NCBI GenBank assembly: GCA_031284665.1
Contig: JAITXR010000211.1
Coordinates: 1 to 8,152 of the forward strand
Length of the DNA: 8,152 nucleotides
Origin: Paludibacter sp.
GTDB lineage: Bacteria; Bacteroidota; Bacteroidia; Bacteroidales; Paludibacteraceae
Direction of reading: 5' to 3'
Each line of letters opens with the position of its first letter. The first letter of the stretch is position 1. Shown here piece by piece: positions 1-4,604 of the stretch. Under the pieces are notes generated by a model that searched no databases, was not told the origin of the DNA, and saw only the letters and a program-made list of their open reading frames with translations. The position numbers and the translations under genes were made by a program.

Positions 1-86
1 ACAAAGAAATGCGCGTGATTTTGACTAACCCTTTGCGTTACCAAAAAGGCGATTTAAACAGAATATTTGACGGTTTGCCGTTCTGA
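1..86 (+). CDS. 3' end of an unidentified gene (partial)
   Basis: An open frame enters from the left edge in frame 3 and closes with TGA at 84-86. The visible C-terminus contains MRVILTNPLRY followed by a stretch ending RIFDGLPF, 27 residues in all. Asn-Pro followed by a Tyr close to a C-terminus is reminiscent of calcineurin-like metallophosphoesterases, but 27 residues are too few to assign a family and no function is claimed. It reads toward the minus-strand gene at 155-397, and the palindrome at 100-127 lies between the two stops. Confidence 0.5.
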   Translation, partial: KEMRVILTNPLRYQKGDLNRIFDGLPF

Positions 87-99
87 GTTGGAAAAAAAA

Positions 100-127
100 G
101 TAGAGACGTAGCGTGCCACGTCTCTAC
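100..127. repeat. GTAGAGACG-type interspersed palindrome
   Basis: GTAGAGACGT at 100-109 is the exact reverse complement of ACGTCTCTAC at 118-127, with an 8-nt centre. It is preceded by a run of A (92-99) and followed by ACAAATAAA. It sits between two convergent genes, where it could act as a bidirectional terminator. From memory, palindromes starting GTAGAGACG and ending CGTCTCTAC are a common multi-copy intergenic repeat in Bacteroidota and cyanobacteria; copy number in this genome cannot be seen from one window. Confidence 0.75.
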
Positions 128-154
128 AAATAAAATTACGCAAATGCTACCTCA

Positions 155-397
155 TCACAAGGCATTTTCATCGCTTTCTTCCCCCACTTTGTACCACTGA
201 ATTTTGCGCGAGAAGAACATTATCACGGCAAGAATGACGAACAAACCCACACTGCCAATAAGTAGCGCAATATCTTCGAGTTGCAGGATAAAACCGACAA
301 AAAGGTACGTTCCAATAGCCAACGAAGTGAGAAAAGTATATTTCCCAAATTTTAACGGCTCAATTTTTTCCATAAAATCTTCCATAAAATCATTCAT
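155..397 (-). CDS. small two-helix membrane protein, unknown function
   Basis: An 80-residue protein not recognised as a named family. After a charged N-terminus with three possible starts (Met1, Met5, Met9), there are two hydrophobic segments at about residues 21-40 (FLTSLAIGTYLFVGFIL region) and 45-62 (LLIGSVGLFVILAVIMFF), then a basic patch (SRKIQWYK) and an acidic tail. By the positive-inside rule the RK-rich C-terminal tail and the N-terminus probably both face the cytoplasm. The first ATG is chosen because it lies about 20 nt downstream of a TAACTTTG box on the same strand; no Shine-Dalgarno is evident. The gene is divergent from 622-861, another small membrane protein, and convergent with the partial gene at the left edge. 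It is a single-gene unit as far as can be seen. Confidence 0.7.
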   Translation of the reverse strand: MNDFMEDFMEKIEPLKFGKYTFLTSLAIGTYLFVGFILQLEDIALLIGSVGLFVILAVIMFFSRKIQWYKVGEESDENAL

Positions 398-417
398 ATT
401 AAAAGTTCTTTGATTTT

Positions 418-425
418 CAAAGTTA
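418..425 (-). promoter_or_regulatory. -7 box for the 155-397 gene
   Basis: Read on the minus strand this is TAACTTTG, an exact TAnnTTTG match, 20 nt upstream of the ATG at 397. A clear -33 TTTG at the usual spacing is missing; that position is A/T-rich and covered by the palindrome at 427-449. Downstream of the box lies a small CTTTGA/TCAAAG hairpin (408-422). Confidence 0.5.
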
Positions 426-426
426 T

Positions 427-449
427 AGATTAAAAAAAAGATTTAATCT
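427..449. repeat. palindrome between divergent promoters
   Basis: AGATTAAA (427-434) and TTTAATCT (442-449) are perfect 8-bp inverted repeats separated by 7 nt. They occupy the space between the minus-strand -7 box (418-425) and the plus-strand -33 box (454-457). The position suits an operator for both divergent genes. An alternative is a weak A/T-only hairpin followed by a T-run, without regulatory meaning. Confidence 0.45.
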
Positions 450-453
450 CTTT

Positions 454-486
454 TTTGCTAAAATTATAAATATTTCATTATCTTTG
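454..486 (+). promoter_or_regulatory. Bacteroidota-type promoter
   Basis: TTTG at 454-457 is followed after 21 nt by TATCTTTG at 479-486, matching the TTTG/TAnnTTTG pattern of the Bacteroidota primary sigma factor. Transcription would start near 492, leaving a leader of about 130 nt before the ATG at 622, long for such a small gene, with the mini-ORF at 552-584 inside it. Confidence 0.65.
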
Positions 487-621
487 TGGCTCCAAAGTAA
501 GGTTGGAACTACGCCTGAGAGAATTTCAAAATAAAATAAAGAATTAACAAAATGACGCCCGCAGTCACGAGAAGATACAAATAAAGTATTATTGGAAAAA
601 AACATCCAAAATTATAACATT

Positions 622-861
622 ATGCACAGACACAACGAATATCAAGGCGGGCATTATACTTTTATAGAATTTATAGGGCTGTACATTAGATTTGTTTTTT
701 TTGCTATTTTGGGAAAGAAAAAAAATACGCAATATCTATCGGGCGAAATGGAATTTCCAAATATCAACACAAAACAAAGAATACATTGCTTAATAGTTGG
801 AATAATCAGTTTGTTATTTATTTTTTTAGTAATTGGATTTTTCTTGACACTCGCAAACTAA
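622..861 (+). CDS. small membrane protein, unknown function
   Basis: A 79-residue protein when started at the ATG at 622; an in-frame TTG at 592 would add 10 residues but has no ribosome-site advantage. It begins MHRHNEYQGGHYTF, followed by an amphipathic-to-hydrophobic segment (about residues 14-30, FIEFIGLYIRFVFFAIL), a lysine-rich loop (GKKKN), a polar stretch, and a strong C-terminal transmembrane helix (about 55-77, LIVGIISLLFIFLVIGFFLTL). No catalytic motif is visible and I do not recognise the family. The basic loop after the first segment suggests that loop faces the cytoplasm. A promoter at 454-486 and a terminator at 891-916 make it a self-contained single-gene transcript, divergent from the other small membrane gene. 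Confidence 0.65.
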   Translation: MHRHNEYQGGHYTFIEFIGLYIRFVFFAILGKKKNTQYLSGEMEFPNINTKQRIHCLIVGIISLLFIFLVIGFFLTLAN

Positions 862-890
862 TAATCTGAGTTCGCCATAAAACATTCTGT

Positions 891-916
891 AAACGCCTAA
901 TATTCAGGTGTTTTTA
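891..916 (+). terminator. intrinsic terminator after the 622-861 gene
   Basis: AAACGCCT (891-898) pairs with AGGTGTTT (906-913) over 8 bp, one pair being G-U, around a 7-nt loop. The T-run 911-915 follows. It lies 30 nt past the stop codon, in the right orientation for the plus-strand gene. Confidence 0.7.
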
Positions 917-986
917 TCCGTTAGGATATTCATATCAATAGAAAAAAACACAAATGCCCGATTTTTCCTCGTAGAGGATACACCCT

Positions 987-1028
987 CTTGCCGCAAGTCT
1001 GCGACTTCCCGCATACGGGATAAATCGT
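987..1028. repeat. left arm of a 42-bp inverted repeat
   Basis: This arm is the reverse complement of 1137-1178 except at two positions (40/42). It contains a CCCGcataCGGG hairpin core and a second weaker stem around GCAAGTCTGC. The two differences fall in the second stem and leave it pairable with G-U pairs when read in the minus orientation. Confidence 0.85.
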
Positions 1029-1136
1029 GGCTTGGTAAAATAAGAAAATAGATATAAATTGTATTCAGTTGATTATTCGGATAGCGTTGTATAGTTAGAA
1101 TTGTAAATAATTATGAATGAGAAAGTTATAAAAACA

Positions 1137-1178
1137 ACGATTTATCCCGTATGCGGGAAGTCGCAAACTTGCGACAAG
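1137..1178. repeat. right arm of a 42-bp inverted repeat
   Basis: Partner of 987-1028. It folds into two adjacent stem-loops: TCCCG/CGGGA (1145-1149 with 1154-1158, 4-nt loop) and GTCGCAA/TTGCGAC (1160-1166 with 1169-1175, 2-nt loop). Two tandem small hairpins per arm and a mirrored partner 108 bp away are the layout of REP doublets (REPINs) mobilised by REP-associated tyrosine transposases. No transposase is in the window, so that family link is inference. Confidence 0.85.
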
Positions 1179-1248
1179 GAGGGGGAAACAATCAAAATGC
1201 AAATAAATAGTTATCTATTAGCCGTGTGCAGCACAACTAAAATAATTA

Positions 1249-1689
1249 ATGATGGAACGAAATAAGATAAGAATATTAGTGATGATTTGTTTTTTGCTTA
1301 TAGGTAAGCAATTTCTAACAGGACAAATATCTGTTAAGATTATTTCTATTCAACAGCAAGATGAATACAATTTTGTAATCAGTGCGACAAATGAGAATAA
1401 AGACTCGTTTCATATCTATTCTTTTTATATTCCAGATATAAATATGGAGAAATATCAAAAAATAGAAATAGATAGCATCTATTCATTAGAATTGGAATGT
1501 AATAAAAAGATTTATTTTGAATTGCCATTTATAAACATTGAAAACACAAAGAGATACAACTGTACAACAGACAATTTATTAGGCGTATATATAATTTCTT
1601 CTTCTGAGAAAAGGGAGATTCTTAATGAGTATCAAAAGACAAAAAAGAAATGGTGGCAAAGATTATTTAAGTTTCTCAGTTTATCGTAG
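1249..1689 (+). CDS. predicted exported protein, unknown function
   Basis: A 146-residue protein. The N-terminus has basic residues (MMERNKIR) followed by a hydrophobic core (ILVMICFLLIG, residues 8-18) and a likely signal peptidase I region near LTGQ (residues 23-26), so the mature protein is probably periplasmic or surface-exposed. No Cys sits at the cleavage site, so it is not an obvious lipoprotein. The rest looks like a beta-rich single domain (ISVKIISIQQQDEYNFVISATN) ending in a strongly basic tail, KTKKKWWQRLFKFL (residues 130-143). Two adjacent ATGs (1249 and 1252) are both possible starts. Base composition is extreme: 14 G+C in 60 across 1441-1500, far below the ATPase gene that follows. 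I do not recognise the family; it looks like a recently acquired or orphan gene beside the inverted-repeat element. Confidence 0.65.
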   Translation: MMERNKIRILVMICFLLIGKQFLTGQISVKIISIQQQDEYNFVISATNENKDSFHIYSFYIPDINMEKYQKIEIDSIYSLELECNKKIYFELPFINIENTKRYNCTTDNLLGVYIISSSEKREILNEYQKTKKKWWQRLFKFLSLS

Positions 1690-1709
1690 CCTCTCGTTCC
1701 CCGTAGGCT

Positions 1710-1742
1710 TTTTCCTGAATTTTTACTATTAAGTCAGGAAAA
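1710..1742 (+). terminator. possible terminator hairpin of the 1249-1689 gene
   Basis: TTTTCCTGA (1710-1718) is the exact reverse complement of TCAGGAAAA (1734-1742), with a 15-nt loop. It lies 20 nt after the stop codon. There is no following T-run, so termination is uncertain. Its right arm belongs to the left arm of the palindromic repeat at 1721-1778, so the two structures exclude each other. Confidence 0.35.
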
Positions 1743-1778
1743 GTCAAAATATTTTGATTTTTCCTAAGTTATTAGTAA
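1721..1778. repeat. 58-bp palindromic direct repeat, copy 1
   Basis: Matches 3102-3159 at 55 of 58 positions. Positions 1723-1778 form a near-perfect palindrome: the two 28-nt halves match at 24 positions, centred on AAAAT/ATTTT at 1750/1751. Its right half contains the -33 box of the ATPase promoter and its last three bases are the start of the -7 box. Confidence 0.9.
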
Positions 1779-1783
1779 CTTTG
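1753..1783 (+). promoter_or_regulatory. promoter of the first ATPase gene
   Basis: TTTG at 1753-1756, a 19-nt gap, and TAACTTTG at 1776-1783 give an exact Bacteroidota -33/-7 promoter. Expected start of transcription is near 1789, so the leader before the ATG at 1806 is only about 16 nt. The palindrome of copy 1 covers roughly -66 to -11, an ideal place for a regulator to control polymerase access. Confidence 0.75.
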
Positions 1784-1805
1784 CAGTCTGAAAAATTAAA
1801 TCATT

Positions 1806-3101
1806 ATGAAAAGAAAAGTTATTTCTGAATTGATTGCGTGGAAAACCGACAAAAACCGTAAACCGTTGATAGTGAACGGAGCGCGGCAAATAGGCAAAAC
1901 TTACATTATCAACGAATTTGGCAAACACGAGTTTAAGAATGTTGTTTATATCAATTTTGAAACCAACGCCACCATTCGCGGTTATTTTGACGGCGATATT
2001 TCGCCCGAATCACTTATTCCGCTTATTGAGGCACACACCGGCGAGCGCATCAGGGCGACGAAAACCTTGCTTTTTTTCGACGAAATTCAGGCGTGTGAGC
2101 GGGCTTTGACTTCGTTGAAATATTTTTGCGAACTTGCACCCGAATATCACGTTGTTTCGGCGGGAAGTTTGCTCGGCGTGGCAGTCAATCGCGAAAAATA
2201 TTCGTTTCCTGTGGGCAAAGTTGATGAAATAAATATGTATCCGTTTGATTTTGAGGAGTTTTTGTGGGCAATGAACAAAGAAATTCTTGTCGAAGAAATT
2301 AAAAAATATTATGCCGAACTCAAGCCAATGCCCAATGCTTGGCACAATATGGCGTTGGAAATGTACAATCTTTATTGCATTGTGGGTGGAATGCCTGCCG
2401 TTATTGCCGATTACAAGGCAAATAACAGTTTTCTCACCATTCGCGATATGCAGGGCAAAATTTTGAACGAATACATTTCTGATATGGCTAAATATGCCAC
2501 GCCTGCCACAAGTATGAAAATTCGCGGCTGCTACGATTCCATTCCTGCGCAGTTGGGCAAGGAAAACAAGAAATTTCAGTACAAGGTGGTGCAAAAAGGC
2601 GGCACGGCAACTATTTTCGGCGAGGCGATAGAATGGCTTTTGTATGCAGGCATCGTACATAAATGTTCGCGGCTCGAACACGGCTTTATGCCGCTCAAAG
2701 TGTATCAAAATCTCAGCGATTTCAAACTTTATATGAGCGATACCGGAATGTTGGCGATGCACACCGGCATTGCAACGCAAATTATTTTGTCGTCTCTCGA
2801 CGTGGACAATATTTTTCTTGGCGCATTGGCAGAAAATTTTGTGGCACAGACATTTGCAGCAAAAAAGACTCCTTTGTTTTATTGGAAAAGTGAAGATACC
2901 GCCGAAATTGATTTTGTGTTGCAGCACGAAACGGAGATAATACCTGTGGAGGTAAAAAAGGGTAAACGCACCCGCTCGCGCAGTTTGGATATTTTTGTAA
3001 AAAAATACAAATCGCCCTACGCAATAAGAATTTCGCAAAAGAATTTCGGCTTTGAAAACAATATCAAATCCGTGCCGCTTTATGCTGTTTTTTGCATCTA
3101 A
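1806..3101 (+). CDS. AAA+ ATPase with DUF4143 C-terminal domain
   Basis: A 431-residue member of the AAA_14/DUF4143 ATPase group (COG1373-like), the usual length for the family. Walker A is GARQIGKT (residues 25-32); Walker B is LLFFDEIQ (88-95) with D92 and E93; a sensor-1-like SAGSLLG follows at 118-124, then the family-typical segment SFPVGKVDEINMYPFDFEEF (133-152). The C-terminal part carries PD-(D/E)XK nuclease-fold signatures: E343 in LAENFV, D369 in EIDFVL and E382-x-K384 in VEVKKGK. ATP hydrolysis is expected; the nuclease-like site may bind or cut DNA, but the cellular role of this family is unknown to me. The gene has its own promoter (1753-1783), starts in an A/T-rich leader without Shine-Dalgarno, and ends 2 nt before repeat copy 2. 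Its G+C (28/60 in 1981-2040) is well above the preceding gene. Confidence 0.93.
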   Translation: MKRKVISELIAWKTDKNRKPLIVNGARQIGKTYIINEFGKHEFKNVVYINFETNATIRGYFDGDISPESLIPLIEAHTGERIRATKTLLFFDEIQACERALTSLKYFCELAPEYHVVSAGSLLGVAVNREKYSFPVGKVDEINMYPFDFEEFLWAMNKEILVEEIKKYYAELKPMPNAWHNMALEMYNLYCIVGGMPAVIADYKANNSFLTIRDMQGKILNEYISDMAKYATPATSMKIRGCYDSIPAQLGKENKKFQYKVVQKGGTATIFGEAIEWLLYAGIVHKCSRLEHGFMPLKVYQNLSDFKLYMSDTGMLAMHTGIATQIILSSLDVDNIFLGALAENFVAQTFAAKKTPLFYWKSEDTAEIDFVLQHETEIIPVEVKKGKRTRSRSLDIFVKKYKSPYAIRISQKNFGFENNIKSVPLYAVFCI

Positions 3102-3159
3102 TTTGACTATTAAGTCAGAAAAAGTCAAAATATTTTGATTTTTCCTAAGTTAATAGTAA
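3102..3159. repeat. 58-bp palindromic direct repeat, copy 2
   Basis: Differs from copy 1 at three positions only. It begins directly after the TAA of the ATPase gene. Homology stops at the palindrome edge: where copy 1 continues into TAACTTTG, copy 2 reads TAAAAACC, so it keeps the -33 TTTG (3134-3137 area) but has no -7 box. One of the three changes restores pairing between the halves, and the palindrome remains strong enough to form a long hairpin in RNA, possibly serving as the transcript end. Confidence 0.9.
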
Positions 3160-3229
3160 AAACCAACCGAAAACAAACAGTCCGTGCAGAAAGAAAACTG
3201 CATTATCCACAAAAAAAATCACACAAATA

Positions 3230-3261
3230 TTTGTTATTACAAAAAATATTGAGTAATTTTG
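3230..3261 (+). promoter_or_regulatory. promoter of the second ATPase gene
   Basis: TTTG at 3230-3233, a 20-nt gap and TAATTTTG at 3254-3261 match the Bacteroidota -33/-7 consensus. Transcription should start near 3267-3268. The -7 box overlaps the first ATTGAGTAA copy (3249-3257), so whatever binds those boxes should affect initiation. Confidence 0.75.
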
Positions 3262-3300
3262 CGCAATACATTGAGTAAAATTACTCAATGTATTGAGTAA
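3248..3300. repeat. cluster of four ATTGAGTAA boxes with a perfect palindrome
   Basis: Direct copies of (T/C)ATTGAGTAA lie at 3248-3257, 3269-3278 and 3291-3300, spaced 21 and 22 bp apart, about two helical turns. An inverted copy lies at 3281-3290. The second direct copy and the inverted one are the core of a perfect palindrome: 15-bp arms 3264-3278 and 3281-3295 around AA. It overlaps the -7 box and runs through the expected transcript start into the leader, ending 14 nt before the ATG. It can serve as operator DNA, as a 5' mRNA hairpin, or both. Confidence 0.9.
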
Positions 3301-3314
3301 AATACAAAACAACT

Positions 3315-4496
3315 ATGCAACGTGCTGAAATTCAATTAGTTAAAACAAGAGCAGAAGAACCTCGAAGATTTATTCAGGTGCTGGTTGGCGCACGTCAGGT
3401 TGGTAAAACTACAATGACGTTGCAAATGCTTGAAACTGTGAGCATTGCCCACAGTTACCAAACGGCTGACGGCATCGAAGAAAGCAATACTTCGTGGGTT
3501 TCGCAAACGTGGGAAAGTGTGCGAATGCAAATGAAAGCACGCGGCATTTCCGAATATTTGTTGGTGTTGGACGAAATTCAAAAAATCAATAACTGGTCGG
3601 AAATTATAAAACGAGAATGGGATTTCGACACTCGCAACAAACTGAATATCAAAGTAATACTGCTCGGTTCTTCGCGATTATTGCTGCAAAAGGGCTTAAC
3701 TGAATCGTTGGCAGGACGCTTTGAGATAATTCACGTTCCACATTGGTCGTTTGCCGAAATGCAGTCGGCTTTTGGGTGGAATTTTCAGCAATACGTCTAT
3801 TTTGGCGGCTATCCGGGTGCAGCAGAATTTATAGATAACGAAAAACGCTGGAAAGATTACGTCCGCAATTCGCTGGTAGAAACAAGCATTTCAAAAGATA
3901 TTCTGATGCTTACCCGTGTGGATAAACCGGCTTTGCTCAGGCGACTTTTTGAGTTGGGCGCGTTACATTCGGGACAAATTCTGTCGTTCAACAAAATACT
4001 TGGGCAGTTGCAAGATGCAGGAAATACCACCACTTTGTCGGGTTATCTCACGCTTTTGAACGACTGCGGACTGCTCGGCGGACTTGAAAAATATTCGGGC
4101 AGTGTCGTTATGCAACGCTCTTCAAGCCCAAAATTTCAGGTGTATAACAACGCCCTGCTGACAACGCAAATGCACGAAAGTTATGAAAAAGCAATCGTTA
4201 CGCCCGATTTGTGGGGGAGATTGGTCGAATCGTCCATTGGCGCACATTTGATAAACCACAGAATGAAAGAGAATTACAAGCTTTTTTATTGGCGAGATAA
4301 CAATAACGAGGTAGATTTTGTGCTCGAACAAGGCGGAAAAGTGCTTGCTTTGGAAGTAAAAGGCAGTTTTACGCAAAAAAATGCAGGTATGTCGATTTTT
4401 GCAAAAAAATTCCCCGATGCAAAAGTTTTATTGGTTGGCAACAGCGGTATCCCTTGCGAAGATTTTTTGAAAATTAACCCTGTGGACTTTTTTTGA
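3315..4496 (+). CDS. AAA+ ATPase with DUF4143-type C-terminal domain
   Basis: A 393-residue ATPase with the same architecture as 1806-3101 but clearly a different subfamily; outside the motifs little similarity is visible by eye. Walker A is GARQVGKT (25-32), Walker B YLLVLDEIQK (81-90, D86/E87), sensor-1-like LLGSSR (116-121), and AGRFEIIHVPHWSFAEM (133-149) corresponds to the conserved segment after sensor 1. The C-terminal nuclease-fold signature is E305 in LVESSIGAHL, D334 in EVDFVL and E347-x-K349 in LEVKG. The ATG at 3315 follows a short A-rich leader (ACAAAACAACT). It has its own promoter and operator-like boxes, so it is not simply co-transcribed with the first ATPase. It converges with the glycosyltransferase operon. 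Role unknown; a part in DNA-level recognition is inference. Confidence 0.92.
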   Translation: MQRAEIQLVKTRAEEPRRFIQVLVGARQVGKTTMTLQMLETVSIAHSYQTADGIEESNTSWVSQTWESVRMQMKARGISEYLLVLDEIQKINNWSEIIKREWDFDTRNKLNIKVILLGSSRLLLQKGLTESLAGRFEIIHVPHWSFAEMQSAFGWNFQQYVYFGGYPGAAEFIDNEKRWKDYVRNSLVETSISKDILMLTRVDKPALLRRLFELGALHSGQILSFNKILGQLQDAGNTTTLSGYLTLLNDCGLLGGLEKYSGSVVMQRSSSPKFQVYNNALLTTQMHESYEKAIVTPDLWGRLVESSIGAHLINHRMKENYKLFYWRDNNNEVDFVLEQGGKVLALEVKGSFTQKNAGMSIFAKKFPDAKVLLVGNSGIPCEDFLKINPVDFF

Positions 4497-4604
4497 AAAT
4501 AGATTATAAACAACATTATATCAATGCATTATGCGTAACACAAAACCTTTTACAAAACATTTTTTGTTAATTGCTTATTATTTATTTGTCAATATTCTGT
4601 TTAT
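4497..4604. other. 108-bp gap between convergent genes
   Basis: AT-rich sequence separating the stop of the second ATPase from the stop of the polysaccharide operon. The best structure is ACAAAA (4552-4557) with TTTTGT (4562-4567), an A/T-only 6-bp stem, too weak to call a terminator. No ATTGAGTAA box or copy of the 58-bp repeat occurs here, so the second ATPase gene is not bracketed as the first one is. Confidence 0.5.

Larger units (their letters stand above)
862..1248. other. 387-bp non-coding stretch
   Basis: No convincing gene. It holds the terminator at 891-916, a small TCCTC/GAGGA hairpin (966-978), and the long inverted repeat described separately (987-1028 and 1137-1178) with its AT-rich 108-bp spacer. 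A 50-codon ORF (1113-1265) begins in the spacer, runs through the right repeat arm and overlaps the next gene start by 17 nt; I do not call it a gene. No promoter matching TTTG/TAnnTTTG with proper spacing is seen for the 1249 gene; TAGAATTG at 1096-1103 is one base off the -7 consensus. Confidence 0.6.

Noticed and set aside
423..605. A 60-codon minus-strand ORF between the two small membrane genes
   Set aside because: It covers the plus-strand promoter and leader, has no promoter of its own in the right place and no recognisable protein features.
592..621. TTG-started extension of the small membrane protein at 622-861
   Set aside because: The added residues (MEKNIQNYNI) are low-complexity and the ATG at 622 is a better start; kept only as an alternative.
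987..1178. A CRISPR array or a riboswitch in the repeat-rich gap
   Set aside because: Only two units, in inverted rather than direct orientation, with a 108-bp spacer; no cas genes and no conserved riboswitch layout recognised.
2010..3128. A 372-codon open frame on the minus strand across the first ATPase gene
   Set aside because: It lies antisense to a gene with intact Walker A/B and nuclease-like motifs; its translation is rich in Cys, His, Arg and Phe with no domain, as expected for an antisense shadow.
3181..3200. TGCAG/CTGCA hairpin between copy 2 and the second ATPase promoter
   Set aside because: A 5-bp stem with an 8-nt loop and no T-run is within chance expectation for this sequence.
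1806..4496. Toxin-antitoxin or restriction-type pair formed by the two ATPases
   Set aside because: Both genes encode the same type of protein, are large, have separate promoters and show no small partner gene or methyltransferase; nothing supports a two-component defence module beyond adjacency.
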